Of a stretch of DNA of 64,000 nucleotides, positions 47,718 through 57,893 are shown one piece after another (position 1 is the stretch's first letter; each line of letters begins with the position of its first letter). The position numbers and the translations under genes were made by a program. The notes below the pieces were generated by a model. That model searched no databases and had not been told where the DNA came from. It worked only from the letters and a program-made list of their open reading frames with translations. The stretch is from positions 1-64,000 of the forward strand of contig JAFRPW010000005.1 in the NCBI GenBank assembly GCA_017428945.1, given 5' to 3'. Source of the stretch: Bacteroidales bacterium (lineage in GTDB: Bacteria > Bacteroidota > Bacteroidia > Bacteroidales > UBA932).

Positions 47718-48923
47718 TTATTGTTTCTGCAAATAGCAGTGCTTGGCAAGAAGGGAGGCGCCTATGGCACCCGCCTTTTCCCCAAGCTGGGATACTTTTA
47801 TCATTGTGTCACTGTTCACAAGGTTTAGCGACAGTTTGTTCACCGTACTCCTGAGCGGCGGTATCAGGTATTTTTCAGTAACGCACAGACGGCCTCCTAT
47901 TACCACTATGCTGGGGTTGAAAATATTTATAAGGCCTGCCACGGCGCGCCCAAGGGTTTCACCAACCTTTTCCACACACTCAATACACAGGACATCTTCC
48001 TTCTCCACGGCCTCCAGAATGCCGTCCAGGGTTAATTCTTTGCCCCTACCATAAGCCTCTGACAGCACCGATGCACGTCCCTCGGCGAGCTTTTCTGTGA
48101 CCAGCCTGTGAAGGGCGCTGCCGGAAGCACCGGTTTCAAGGCAGCCGATTTTGCCGCATCGGCACGGGACATTATTGTCAAGCAGGGGGAAGTGCCCTAT
48201 TTCTCCGGAGAAACCGGATTTGCCGTAGTAAAGCTCGCCGTCCATGACCATACCCATGCCAAGGCCCCAACCTACATTGAGGAAAAGGATATCCCCCTCT
48301 GTCCCGGGAAAGCTGCTCATGTATTCTCCCCATGCCATGGCGCGGGAATCGTTCTCAACCATCACGGGCTTTCCTAAATCGGCTTCCAGAATAGTCCTGA
48401 AGGGCTTATCCTCACTTATGAAGAAAGAGTAACTGTATCCGGTACGGTGGTTTACCCGGCCGGTGAGGTTTACTCCGTAGCCGGCAATCTTGGACGGAGC
48501 CAGGTTCATCCTGGACTCAAGGCAGTTCCTCACTGCAAGGCAGAGCTGGTGGCAAGACTGCTCGGATTGTTCCAGGCGGAAAGGTACTCGCTCCACGGGA
48601 CATACCATCTGCCCGGGAAAATCCGTAACGGCAAGCATAATGCGCTCCTGCTCCACATGAACACCCACAAAATAACCCACATTGGGATTAAGACCGAAGA
48701 TACTTGCCCGCCGCCCACCTGAGGACCCAGTCTTACCAAGATCCACAAGATAACCCTGAGCCACCATCTCGTTTACAATTCGCGTTACTTTAGGTATGCT
48801 TGCGCCGATGATGCGGGCAAAATCTGCCATGCTGAACCCTTGATGGCTTGAGCACAGCGAGAGTATGGTTTTCTTTTCAAGGGCGTAGCGCCCGCAGTTA
48901 TTATGGGAGATGGGCTCCGTCAT
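47718..48923 (-). CDS. ROK-family transcriptional regulator
   Basis: 401 residues from the ATG at 48923. Residues 10-75 are a winged helix-turn-helix (FSMADFARIIGASIPKVTRI, VNEMVAQGYLVDLGKTGSSG). The ROK sugar-kinase-like domain follows, with ENDSRAMAWGEY, GWGLGMGMVMDGELYYGKSG, GEIGHFPL and the zinc motif CRCGKIGCLE, and an AGLINIFNPSIVVIGG segment. It resembles NagC/XylR, which respond to GlcNAc-6-phosphate or other sugars. Divergent from the PUL with a palindrome between, so it is the probable PUL repressor. Confidence 0.9.
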   Translation of the reverse strand: MTEPISHNNCGRYALEKKTILSLCSSHQGFSMADFARIIGASIPKVTRIVNEMVAQGYLVDLGKTGSSGGRRASIFGLNPNVGYFVGVHVEQERIMLAVTDFPGQMVCPVERVPFRLEQSEQSCHQLCLAVRNCLESRMNLAPSKIAGYGVNLTGRVNHRTGYSYSFFISEDKPFRTILEADLGKPVMVENDSRAMAWGEYMSSFPGTEGDILFLNVGWGLGMGMVMDGELYYGKSGFSGEIGHFPLLDNNVPCRCGKIGCLETGASGSALHRLVTEKLAEGRASVLSEAYGRGKELTLDGILEAVEKEDVLCIECVEKVGETLGRAVAGLINIFNPSIVVIGGRLCVTEKYLIPPLRSTVNKLSLNLVNSDTMIKVSQLGEKAGAIGASLLAKHCYLQKQ

Positions 48924-48939
48924 GTGTGGTTTGTTTGCG

Positions 48940-48947
48940 CAAATATA
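48940..48947 (-). promoter_or_regulatory. -7 box (TATATTTG) of the ROK operon
   Basis: CAAATATA on the plus strand, 16 bases upstream of the ROK ATG at 48923. Confidence 0.65.
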
Positions 48948-48972
48948 ATCAATAGAACAATCAATTGCAAGC

Positions 48973-48997
48973 ACTTTTTAATAATGTGTTAAAAAGT
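48973..48997. promoter_or_regulatory. Candidate ROK operator
   Basis: ACTTTTTAA (48973-48981) and TTAAAAAGT (48989-48997) are perfect 9-bp inverted arms around TAATGTG. NagC-type sites are AT-rich palindromes of this size. It lies between the two divergent promoters. Confidence 0.5.
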
Positions 48998-49029
48998 TGT
49001 TTTTAATTATTAAGAATATGGAGAAAAGT

Positions 49030-49060
49030 TTTGCATTGTTTCGATTAATTTATATATTTG
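49030..49060 (+). promoter_or_regulatory. Promoter of the PUL
   Basis: TTTG at 49030-49033, a 19-base spacer and TATATTTG at 49053-49060, 41 bases before the AGE ATG at 49102. Confidence 0.8.
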
Positions 49061-49101
49061 CGAGCAACTAATACCAAAACCACGTTAAAACTATACGCAA
49101 A

Positions 49102-50286
49102 ATGATAACCACCGATTTTGCCGCAATGGGGGAACGCTACCGTAAAGAGCTATATCAGAACGTATTGCCGTTTTGGCTGGAAAAATCACAGGATAAGGAG
49201 TATGGCGGTTATTTCACATGCCTTAAACGCGACGGCAGCGTCTTTGACACGGATAAGTTTGTCTGGCTGCAGGGCCGCGAAGTCTGGATGTTCGCCATGC
49301 TGTACAACAAGGTGGAAAAGAATCCGGCATGGCTTGCCTGCGCCCGCCAGGGAGCGGAATTTCTGGAAAAGTACGGCCACGACGGCAACTTCGACTTCTA
49401 CTTCTCCCTCACCCGCGAGGGCAAGCCCATCATAGCGCCTTACAACATCTTTTCCAACACCTTCGCCTGCATGGCCTTCGCCCAGATGGCCGTTGCCACG
49501 GGAGAGGAGCATTGGGCCGATATCGCCCGCAAAACCTTCCAGCGCATCCTGGACCGCCGCTCCAACCCAAAGGGCAAATGGACCAAGGCGGTTCCCGGCA
49601 CCCGCCCCATGAAGGATTTCGCCCTTCCCATGATTATCTGCAACATGGCTCTGGAGGTGGAGCCTATAATTGAAGACAAGGCCCTCCTGGACAAGACCAT
49701 AGAGGAAGCCCTGCACGAGGTCTTCGACGTCTTCTACCAGCCGGACCTTGGGGTGATGGTAGAGAACCTGGCTCCGGACGGCAGCCTTGTCGACTGCTTC
49801 GAAGGCCGCCGCATCAACCCCGGCCACGACCTGGAGGCCCTCTGGTTCATGATGAACCTTGGCCTGAGGCTGCACAGGCAGGACATAATAGACAAGAGCG
49901 TGGAGATAGCTCTCCGCGTGATAGACTACGGCTGGGACAAGGAGTATGGCGGCATCTTCTACTTCATGGACCGCAAGGGATATCCCACCCAGGAACTGGA
50001 ATGGGACCAAAAACTGTGGTGGGTACACCTGGAGAGTGCCATCTGCATGATAAAGGGCTACCAGCTCACCGGCAACAAGAAGGCCCTGGAATGGTTCCTC
50101 AAACTTGACGATTATCTCTGGACCCACTTCAAGGACCAGGAATACCCGGAATGGTTCGGCTACCTGAACCGCAGGGGAGAGGTGCTGCTTCCGCTCAAGG
50201 GCGGCAAATGGAAAGGCTGCTTCCACGTTCCCAGAGGCCTTTACCAGATAAGCACCATTTTACAGGAAATAGCAGACAATAAGTAA
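49102..50286 (+). CDS. AGE-family epimerase (N-acylglucosamine 2-epimerase-like)
   Basis: 394 residues, an (alpha/alpha)6 barrel. Conserved segments include WLQGREVWMFAMLYN, INPGHDLEALWFMMNLG (catalytic His), EYGGIFYFMDRKG, KLWWVHLESAICMIKGY and KGCFHVPRGLYQ (second His). The family interconverts GlcNAc and ManNAc, or glucose/mannose and cellobiose-type sugars; the sequence alone does not decide. There is no signal peptide, so it acts in the cytoplasm on imported sugar. First gene of the PUL, 3 bases before susC. Confidence 0.9.
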   Translation: MITTDFAAMGERYRKELYQNVLPFWLEKSQDKEYGGYFTCLKRDGSVFDTDKFVWLQGREVWMFAMLYNKVEKNPAWLACARQGAEFLEKYGHDGNFDFYFSLTREGKPIIAPYNIFSNTFACMAFAQMAVATGEEHWADIARKTFQRILDRRSNPKGKWTKAVPGTRPMKDFALPMIICNMALEVEPIIEDKALLDKTIEEALHEVFDVFYQPDLGVMVENLAPDGSLVDCFEGRRINPGHDLEALWFMMNLGLRLHRQDIIDKSVEIALRVIDYGWDKEYGGIFYFMDRKGYPTQELEWDQKLWWVHLESAICMIKGYQLTGNKKALEWFLKLDDYLWTHFKDQEYPEWFGYLNRRGEVLLPLKGGKWKGCFHVPRGLYQISTILQEIADNK

Positions 50287-50289
50287 TAT

Positions 50290-53200
50290 ATGAGAACACT
50301 TATCCGTTTAATCTCGGCCACCCTGGCGGCGCTGATGCTCATACCTGCGGCAGCGTTTGCCCAGGGGCGCCTCAGAGGTGTGGTGACAGATGCCGACGGC
50401 ATCCCTCTGGGCGGAGTCACCGTCATGGTCAAGGGTACCTCAAACGGCACTATGACCGGCAACGACGGCGCCTACGAGCTCACGGCACGCCAGGGAGACA
50501 TCATCGAGTTCTCCTGCCTTGGCCTTGCAACCGAGGAGCGCTCCTGGAACGGCCGCTCCCCCATCAACGTGACCATGAAGGAAGACGCCCTCTACCTTGA
50601 GGACGTGGTGGTGGTGGGTTACGGCACCGCCAAGAAGGAAACCCTCACCGCCGCAGTGTCGGCAATGAAGGGCGATGAGCTCCTTAAATCTCCTTCCACT
50701 AACGTATCCCAGGTTCTGGCCGGCAAGCTTTCCGGTATCTCCTCCGTGCAGGAGAGCGGTGAGCCGGGCCTGGACCAGGCGTCGCTGCGCATCCGCGGCT
50801 CCGTGTACGGCGTTGCCTACGTGGTGGACGGTTTCCCGGTGGACAACATCAACGACATCGACCCTGCCGATATCGAGAGCATCTCCGTGCTGAAGGATGG
50901 TGCCTCCGCGGCAGTTTACGGCCTCAAGGCCGCTGGCGGCGTTATTGTCATCACCACCCGCAAGGGCGACAAGGGAGACACCCGCATCACCTACAACGGC
51001 TCCGTAGGCGCCTCCATGAACGCCAACTTCCCGCGCTTCATGAACGGACCGCAGTTTGCGTATTATTATAATGTTGCCCAGATGATGGACATGCTCTCCA
51101 GCGGTGAAATATCCACCCCTTCAGAGTACGTTCCGGCATTTACCCAGAAGAATATCCAGGCCATGAGGGACGGCACCGACGACTGGGACAACGTGGATTA
51201 TGTGGGCAAGGTATTCGGCACGGGCTTTAACCAGAAGCACAATGTGACAATACAGGGAGGCACGGACAAAGCCCGTTTCTTCACCTCCTTCGGTGTAATG
51301 GACCAAAAGGGTAATATCGACAGGTTCAATTACACAAGGTACAATGTAAGAACCAATATCGAAGGCGAACTCTCGAAACAGCTCAGCTATAAAGTGGGTT
51401 TGCAGGGAGTCCTCGGAAACAGGAGCACGCCGGCTTTCCTTTCCGGCGGTTCAGACTCCGGTGCTACGGAAGTGGGCTGGTTCTCCATCGCCCGCCAGGT
51501 TGTCCAGATGCACCCTTACCTGCCGGAGAAGTATGAGGGCTATTATACCGGCGCCGTGCAGGACAACCAGAGTTTTCTGGTGAGCCCGCTGGCTGCCATC
51601 TATGAGTCCGGTTTCAAGAAAACACGTTCCAGCGACATGTCCGTGAACGCCGCTCTCACCTGGAATATTCCTTTCGTGAAAGGCCTGTCATTAAGGGCTT
51701 CAGGCTCCTACGACTACAGCAACAGCTACAACAAGAACCTCTCTACGCCATACACCATGATGCAGAAGGAGCGTACCGATGATGGCTGGGTATGGAAAGT
51801 GAGGACAGACAACCCCCATATTGCCGATAACGTGACAAACCTTGGCGAAGGAGTGACGTTCTCCTCGCAGCTTGTGGGTCAGGCCGGAGCCAATTACGTG
51901 GCCTCATTCGGCAAAAACAACATAGACGCGATGATCCTTGCCGAGTATCGGCAGTATGTTGGCAACGGCCTGAGTGCTTATGTACAGGCCCTTCCCTTCG
52001 ACTCTCTCCCGGAGCTTTCATTCGGCGTCGCCTCCAAAAACGCACCCGGCGGATGGTCCGGCGAATCCCGCTCCATCGGCTATGTATTCAGGGCCAGGTA
52101 CGACTTTGACGAAAAATACCTCGCCGAAGTCACCGGCCGGTACGACGGTTCCTACAAATTTGCCGGCATGGCCAAAACACGCTGGGGCTTCTTCCCTTCC
52201 GTGTCCGTGGGCTGGAGGCTCAACAAGGAAGACTTCCTGAAGGACATTGACTGGCTCCAGGACCTTAAGCTCCGCGCCAGCGTGGGTCTCCTTGGAAACG
52301 ATTCCGTGAGCGAATATGCCTTCCTGAGCACTTATGCCAAGGCCACAAACGTTGCTTTGGGGCAAAAGGGCGGGGCAACGGTAATTTCCCCGGCCTATTA
52401 TACGGACGGTATCGCCAACACAGACCTCTCCTGGGAAAAGACCCAGAGCTGGAATGTGGGCGTTGACGCCTCTCTTTGGGACGGCCTCCTTGGCTTTGAG
52501 ATTGACGGTTTCTACAACTACACCTACGATATGCTCACCTACCAGAGCACCGGGTTCCCCTCTTCCATGGGCGGTTATTACCCCACGTGGGTGAACTCCA
52601 ACGCCATTGACGCCAAAGGTATCGACATACTTGTAAGGCATCATAACCGCTTCAGTCTCCTTGGAGAGCCCCTGTATCTTGAGCTTTCCGGCAGCCTTAC
52701 CTATTCCAAGACGCGCTGGCTCAAATTCAATGACGACCCCAACATCGTTGAGTGGAGAAAACGCACCGGCACCACCTACGGCAGTATAATGTGCTGGCAG
52801 GCCGACGGTCTTTTCAAAAGCGAAGAAGAGATTGACAACGCCTCCTGGTACGGAACACGCCCCAACGTGGGCGACATTAAATATATAGACCTCAACGGTG
52901 ACGGCAAGATTGACGAGGACGACAAGGGCTACTTCGGCCGCAGCAACCGCCCGGAACTCACCTTCGGCCTCAACGTAAATGCCAGTTGGAAGAACTTCGA
53001 CTTCAACGCCCAGTTCACAGGGGGTGCACTGTTTGACGTCTCCCTCACCGGTACTTACTATAACGACAACGACGACAACACTATCTGGACCCAGACTTTC
53101 AAGGAAGGCGGCAATTCCCCTTTGTTCCTTGTGGAGAACGCCTATAGCGAATTCAACAAAGACGGGACCTTCCCACGCATCACCCTGGCCAAAGCCGGCC

Positions 53201-53466
53201 ACGGCGGAGACAACGGCCTGAGTTCCACCTTCTGGATAAGAGATGGAAAATATGTGCGTCTGAAGACTGCGCAGCTTGGCTATACCCTGCCCAAGAAGAT
53301 CACTTCCAGCCTGGGCATTCAGGCCTTCAGGTTGTTTGTGGAAGGCCAGAACCTGTTCACCATAGACGGACTTCCGGAAGGCATTGATCCGGAGTCCCCC
53401 GGAGTGAACAACGGATATTACCCGCAACAGCGTCTCATGATGGGCGGCATAACCATTACTTTCTAA
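50290..53466 (+). CDS. SusC/RagA-family TonB-dependent outer membrane transporter
   Basis: 1058 residues. A signal peptide (ends AFAQG) is followed by a carboxypeptidase-regulatory-like domain (about 28-105: GVVTDADGIPLGGVTVMVKG), the TonB box region VVVVGYGTAKKETLTAAVSA, a plug domain (LRIRGSVYGVAYVVDGFPVD, IDPADIESISVLKDGASAAV, YGLKAAGGVIVITT) and the 22-strand barrel ending GGITITF. It imports an oligosaccharide with the SusD-like partner that follows after 14 bases. Confidence 0.97.
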   Translation: MRTLIRLISATLAALMLIPAAAFAQGRLRGVVTDADGIPLGGVTVMVKGTSNGTMTGNDGAYELTARQGDIIEFSCLGLATEERSWNGRSPINVTMKEDALYLEDVVVVGYGTAKKETLTAAVSAMKGDELLKSPSTNVSQVLAGKLSGISSVQESGEPGLDQASLRIRGSVYGVAYVVDGFPVDNINDIDPADIESISVLKDGASAAVYGLKAAGGVIVITTRKGDKGDTRITYNGSVGASMNANFPRFMNGPQFAYYYNVAQMMDMLSSGEISTPSEYVPAFTQKNIQAMRDGTDDWDNVDYVGKVFGTGFNQKHNVTIQGGTDKARFFTSFGVMDQKGNIDRFNYTRYNVRTNIEGELSKQLSYKVGLQGVLGNRSTPAFLSGGSDSGATEVGWFSIARQVVQMHPYLPEKYEGYYTGAVQDNQSFLVSPLAAIYESGFKKTRSSDMSVNAALTWNIPFVKGLSLRASGSYDYSNSYNKNLSTPYTMMQKERTDDGWVWKVRTDNPHIADNVTNLGEGVTFSSQLVGQAGANYVASFGKNNIDAMILAEYRQYVGNGLSAYVQALPFDSLPELSFGVASKNAPGGWSGESRSIGYVFRARYDFDEKYLAEVTGRYDGSYKFAGMAKTRWGFFPSVSVGWRLNKEDFLKDIDWLQDLKLRASVGLLGNDSVSEYAFLSTYAKATNVALGQKGGATVISPAYYTDGIANTDLSWEKTQSWNVGVDASLWDGLLGFEIDGFYNYTYDMLTYQSTGFPSSMGGYYPTWVNSNAIDAKGIDILVRHHNRFSLLGEPLYLELSGSLTYSKTRWLKFNDDPNIVEWRKRTGTTYGSIMCWQADGLFKSEEEIDNASWYGTRPNVGDIKYIDLNGDGKIDEDDKGYFGRSNRPELTFGLNVNASWKNFDFNAQFTGGALFDVSLTGTYYNDNDDNTIWTQTFKEGGNSPLFLVENAYSEFNKDGTFPRITLAKAGHGGDNGLSSTFWIRDGKYVRLKTAQLGYTLPKKITSSLGIQAFRLFVEGQNLFTIDGLPEGIDPESPGVNNGYYPQQRLMMGGITITF

Positions 53467-53480
53467 AGGAGGTTCGAGCT

Positions 53481-55124
53481 ATGAAAAAAATTATCACTCT
53501 CTTTATGGCAACAGCCCTTGCAGTGTCTTGCGGGGACCTTCTGGATATGACTCCGAGAGGCAGCGTCTCTGCCAAGACCATGTGGGAAAGCACCCGGAAT
53601 GCCGAGTATTCAATAAATCATCTGTTCTCATACATCTGGTCTTACAACGCATATCCCACCCAGCTGGGCCTCACCGAAGCTCTGACCGACGAGCTCAAGT
53701 ACACCTCGTACAACTTCAACGCAATGGCCCTCATCCCCTCCTATATCGCATACTACGAATCTACGGTAACAACCGGCACAATAGATGTTTACCTTGGAAT
53801 GTGGGGTTCCTTGTACGTGGCCGTGAGAGAAACCAACGAGGCTCTTAACTACCTGCGCACTTACGGTCAGATGTCGGACGAGGACAAAACCCGCCTCAGC
53901 GCCGAGCTCCGCTTCCTCAGAGCTTACTTCTACTTTGAACTTGCAAAACGTTACAAGGACATTATCCTCTACGACGAAGACCTTTCCAAGATAAGCAAGG
54001 ACAAGGCCCTTTCACCTGAAAGCGAAGTGTGGGATTTCATCCAGGCCGACCTTGACTTTGCCGCAGCAAACCTTCCCGCTCAGGCAAAGGCAGGCGGAAG
54101 GATAAACCAGGGAATGGCATACGCCCTCATCTCCCGCGCAATGCTTTATGCGCAACGCTGGGATGCTGTAATCGATGCGGCAGACAAGGTAAAGGAGCTT
54201 GGCTACACCCTGGAAAAGAACTATGCCGATTCCTATTCAAAGGCCCTGTCGGCAGGAAACACAGAGGCAATTCTTCAATACACATTCTCAAGGGCCAACA
54301 ACATAGTCCACGATTTTAACTTCTACTACACTCCGGGCGGAGATTACACTGTTGAAGAGAGTACCGGCGGCGCCTATGCGGTTCCCACACAGGAACTTGT
54401 GGAGAGCTATGAACTGGCAACCGGCGGGTTCCCCAACTGGGCTCCCTGGCACGGAACGTCATCCTCAAACCCGCCCTACGCTCTTCTGGAGCCTCGTTTC
54501 CAGGCCACCATCCTCTATAACGGCAGTTCCTGGAAAGACCGCGCAATCGAGCCTTACATAGGCGGCACGGACGGCTGGGCCAAGTGGAAAACGGAGAAGA
54601 AGCCTGACGGCAAAACCGTAACCGGCTATTATATGAGAAAGCTTGTCGATGAGACTTACAATGTCAACACCTCCGGAAGCAGCCAGCCTTTCACCTTCCT
54701 CCGCTACGGAGAGGTTCTCCTGAACAAGGCGGAAGCCTGTTATCAGACGGCCGATTATGCCGGTGCCAATGCCGCTGTAAAGGAAATCCGGGACCGCGTA
54801 GGACTGCCCTACACAGACAAAAGCGGAGACAATCTCTGGAAAGCCATTGTCCAGGAAAGGAAAGTGGAGCTGGCCTTCGAAGGCCTGCGCTACTGGGATT
54901 TGAGGCGTTGGAAAGTTGCCGCCAAGAACTATCCGGAAGGTCTCTCCGGATATCAGCAGCACGGACTTATGATAGAAAAAACAGGAGATGACAGCTTCCG
55001 ATACACATACGTTTCCGTGGATGAGAAGGACCGCAATTTCCCGGAGCGCCTGTATCGCTTTCCTATGCCAGAAAGCGAACTCTCTTCAAATGCCCTTGTA
55101 GACCAATATGACGAATGGAAGTAA
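53481..55124 (+). CDS. SusD/RagB-family glycan-binding lipoprotein
   Basis: 547 residues. Lipobox AVSC (cysteine 17), followed by LLDMTPRGSVSAKTMWES, TPR-like helices (TRLSAELRFLRAYFYFELAK, MAYALISRAMLYAQRWDAV) and the C-terminal RYGEVLLNKAEACYQTADYA, ERKVELAFEGLRYWDLRRWK and FPMPESELSSN signatures of the family. Forms the lid of the SusC transporter. Unusually for this genome, an AGGAGG sits 9 bases before the ATG. Confidence 0.97.
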   Translation: MKKIITLFMATALAVSCGDLLDMTPRGSVSAKTMWESTRNAEYSINHLFSYIWSYNAYPTQLGLTEALTDELKYTSYNFNAMALIPSYIAYYESTVTTGTIDVYLGMWGSLYVAVRETNEALNYLRTYGQMSDEDKTRLSAELRFLRAYFYFELAKRYKDIILYDEDLSKISKDKALSPESEVWDFIQADLDFAAANLPAQAKAGGRINQGMAYALISRAMLYAQRWDAVIDAADKVKELGYTLEKNYADSYSKALSAGNTEAILQYTFSRANNIVHDFNFYYTPGGDYTVEESTGGAYAVPTQELVESYELATGGFPNWAPWHGTSSSNPPYALLEPRFQATILYNGSSWKDRAIEPYIGGTDGWAKWKTEKKPDGKTVTGYYMRKLVDETYNVNTSGSSQPFTFLRYGEVLLNKAEACYQTADYAGANAAVKEIRDRVGLPYTDKSGDNLWKAIVQERKVELAFEGLRYWDLRRWKVAAKNYPEGLSGYQQHGLMIEKTGDDSFRYTYVSVDEKDRNFPERLYRFPMPESELSSNALVDQYDEWK

Positions 55125-55128
55125 TGCT

Positions 55129-56883
55129 ATGAAAAAGATATTCCACATAATCCTGCTCGCGGCGGTTTGCCTTCAGGCGTGCCACACTCCGGAGTATGTA
55201 CTTCCCACAGCTACGGAAAGGCAGGGGCTCACCAGCCTGACGGCCATTCTGACTTCCGGACAGTACGAGGGTCAGGAATTGGCCAAATATGCCATAACAA
55301 ATCCTGAAGAAACAGACTATGTAATACCCATCCCCTGGTATTACCCGGAAGCATCCGATGACGAGACGCTGGTCCATATGCTCAAACTCCGCATCCAGGC
55401 CCAGCTTCAGCCCAACTGGAAAATTACGCCGACGCTTGGTATCCTGGACCTCACGGAGGTGAACAAGTTTACCCTGACGGACCCTTACGGGAATTCAAAA
55501 GATATAACCATTACCGGCAAGCGCTTTAAACCCACCTCCTGCAGCCTTCTGGCAATGATGGTAGAGGACGTAAAGACTTCCTGCGTGGTATATGAAGATG
55601 ATTCAAAGATACTCATACCATATCTTGACGATCTCTCTTCCGTGAGCATTTCCGGCCAGGTGTCACCACACGCCACTATCACAAAAGTCAACGGAAAGAC
55701 ATTCTCCACGAGCGGAAAGTTCAACCTCAACACCGGAGCCACCGTAACAGTTACGGCGGGAGACGGAACAACGACAAAGACATACAACGTGGAGCAGGGT
55801 ATTCCCGCACTTCTTCCTCAGGGAATGAGGGAGGAGTCGGTAGCCCTTCTCTCCTGCGTGGACCCCGTAACCGGTACAGGCCTGCCGCCGTTCAGCACCA
55901 AGTGCTATGTTTCGCTTGCCGGAATAGACACCAGGATGATAGTGGCAACCGGCGAAGGACGCACTCCTTTTGTGGTTAACGCCTTCACCGGAACCAAGGA
56001 AGGGGAAATGGTGCTTGGAGATGCAGTTGCCGACTGCATCACCAACGATGACGCCGGACATATACTGATCTGCAACTTTGCTCTTGGCGGGGACAGTGCC
56101 CAGACTGTCAATATCTGGATGACAGACTCCCCCGATACTGCGCCCACGCTCATACATTCCTTCACCAACCCGCTTATGTTCCCCATCGGCCACAGAATGA
56201 AGGTTCTTGGAGATGTTACCTCCGATGCGGTGATATCCTTTACTACGGAAGGCATAGCCGGAGTGTCCACAAGTTCCACCATATGCTTCCTGACGACAGA
56301 GGGCGGTGTGTTCTCCGAAGAAATCGGCACCAAGGACTTTGCCGCTTTCAATCTTGGATGGGGCGCCGCACCTGTGAATTTTGCCACCGCAGTTCCCGCA
56401 TCGCTCAATCCCGTGCGCGACGGCTGGTTCATTGACTATTATGAGGGAAATTCCGATCCAAGCATTGCGCATGGAAACCAGGACTGTTACATCCTTCACT
56501 ATATTAGCGGCAAGGACAAGGACAACTGGATAGACCTTGTGGGCAACTGGGCTCACAACCCCAACTGCCTGGACATCAAGACTTTCAATGGAGCCAGATA
56601 CCTTACATTGTTTGCAGTGAGCCATTTCCCCGAATGGGATATCCGCCCTCGCATCCGCCTGTACGATGCAACGTCTCCCGCTTCTATGACAACATCCGCA
56701 GAGCCTATTCTAAAGGAAGACAACATGAAATCCTTCCAAAAGAGCACTACAAACAGTGATTTCGGCGCTTCCGGCGACGTTGCCCTGGTCCCTTCAAAGG
56801 ATGGTTACCGCCTGTATATTTACTTTTATGACCACCACGCCCACTCCATTGGTGCATACGTGGCAGACTGCTTTGAAATATGA
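55129..56883 (+). CDS. DUF5018-like surface lipoprotein, PUL glycan-binding candidate
   Basis: 584 residues from the ATG at 55129 (MKKIFHIILLAAVCLQAC, lipobox). The N-terminal part (LTSLTAILTSGQYEGQELAK, LRIQAQLQPNWKITPTLGIL) and the TVTAGDGTTTKTYNV segment match DUF5018-type beta-sandwich modules. From about 225 a repeat-rich region (CITNDDAGHILICNFALGGD, HFPEWDIRPRIRLYDA) could form a beta-propeller. It occupies the place of a surface glycan-binding protein just after SusD. Overlaps the next gene by 4 bases. Confidence 0.8.
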   Translation: MKKIFHIILLAAVCLQACHTPEYVLPTATERQGLTSLTAILTSGQYEGQELAKYAITNPEETDYVIPIPWYYPEASDDETLVHMLKLRIQAQLQPNWKITPTLGILDLTEVNKFTLTDPYGNSKDITITGKRFKPTSCSLLAMMVEDVKTSCVVYEDDSKILIPYLDDLSSVSISGQVSPHATITKVNGKTFSTSGKFNLNTGATVTVTAGDGTTTKTYNVEQGIPALLPQGMREESVALLSCVDPVTGTGLPPFSTKCYVSLAGIDTRMIVATGEGRTPFVVNAFTGTKEGEMVLGDAVADCITNDDAGHILICNFALGGDSAQTVNIWMTDSPDTAPTLIHSFTNPLMFPIGHRMKVLGDVTSDAVISFTTEGIAGVSTSSTICFLTTEGGVFSEEIGTKDFAAFNLGWGAAPVNFATAVPASLNPVRDGWFIDYYEGNSDPSIAHGNQDCYILHYISGKDKDNWIDLVGNWAHNPNCLDIKTFNGARYLTLFAVSHFPEWDIRPRIRLYDATSPASMTTSAEPILKEDNMKSFQKSTTNSDFGASGDVALVPSKDGYRLYIYFYDHHAHSIGAYVADCFEI

Positions 56884-57890
56884 AAAAGTTTGCAATCATA
56901 CTCGCCGCCTTTGCCATGGCGGCATGTTCCTCAAAAGGAGGCGACATCCCTTCAGAATGGCCCTGGAACGACCCCGACGCCGATGACCAGCCCTGGGTAG
57001 AGGTGACGGACGGCAGCTTCGGGACTCTTCCCGATTATATCAGGATTTACCACTCTCCGGATGTTCTCAAGGGGAAGAATGCCGTGGCCTGGATTGCTAC
57101 GGCCGACCTTTCAAAAGCTCAGTTCCATGTATGGGGGCTCAATGACCCGGAACTGGACGGCAGCGAAGATGCCCTTAAAACTCCCACACAGGCTTACAAT
57201 GCCTTCGGTGCCCCGGCGCTTGTTGTAAACGGCGGCTACTTCTACGTATCCGATGGAACCAACTATCCCGCAAGTCTTGCTGTAGAAAACGGCAAACTGC
57301 TGTCTCCCAACATCAATTACGCCTCTGAAGACTGGGTGACCATGTATTACCCCACCAAGGCAGCATTCGTACAGCATGCCGACGGGTCCCTTGAGGTTGG
57401 CTGGACATATTTCTCCGATGCGGACAACCATTTCTTCTATCCCGCACCTTCAGAAAACGACATGGCCGGAGATCCCAAGCCCATCCCTGACGCGTCATAT
57501 CCCGAGGGAGGTAAAGCTTTTGAGGCAAAAACCGCTATCGGAGCCGGCCCGGTTCTTTTGAAGAACGGAGATATAGTCAATTCCTGGCGGTTCGAATGCG
57601 TCCCGGGAGACTATGATGTGAATTGCCTTGGTGAGGCGCCGAGGACTGCTGTAGGCAAGACCGCCGAAGGGCTTCTGGTACTGTTTGTGTGCGAAGGAAG
57701 GAATATGACCGAAGGAGTTCCGGGATATTCCACCGAGAATGTAGCGAAAATACTAAAGGAGTTTGGCTGCACAGACGCCATAAACCTTGACGGAGGCGGT
57801 TCCAGCTGCCTTCTTATAAATGGAATAGAAACCATAAAACCTTCGGACGGCGCGCAACGTTCCGTAGGAAGTTGCATCTATATTAAGTAG
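56880..57890 (+). CDS. Phosphodiester glycosidase (NAGPA domain) lipoprotein
   Basis: 336 residues; lipobox FAMAACSS (cysteine 16). The NAGPA domain (PF09992) is visible: PALVVNGGYFYVSDGTNYPA, AIGAGPVLLKNGDIVN, APRTAVGKTAEGLLVLFVCE and DAINLDGGGSSCLLINGIE. The founding member removes GlcNAc from GlcNAc-1-phosphodiesters (uncovering enzyme), and bacterial members act on similar sugar phosphodiesters. It is outside the cell or in the periplasm and coupled to the upstream lipoprotein by an ATGA overlap. Confidence 0.9.
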   Translation: MKKFAIILAAFAMAACSSKGGDIPSEWPWNDPDADDQPWVEVTDGSFGTLPDYIRIYHSPDVLKGKNAVAWIATADLSKAQFHVWGLNDPELDGSEDALKTPTQAYNAFGAPALVVNGGYFYVSDGTNYPASLAVENGKLLSPNINYASEDWVTMYYPTKAAFVQHADGSLEVGWTYFSDADNHFFYPAPSENDMAGDPKPIPDASYPEGGKAFEAKTAIGAGPVLLKNGDIVNSWRFECVPGDYDVNCLGEAPRTAVGKTAEGLLVLFVCEGRNMTEGVPGYSTENVAKILKEFGCTDAINLDGGGSSCLLINGIETIKPSDGAQRSVGSCIYIK

Positions 57891-57893
57891 AGA

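Noticed and set aside
52018..53427. Open frame of 469 codons on the minus strand
   Set aside because: Antisense shadow of susC produced by its GC-biased codon use; no recognisable protein.
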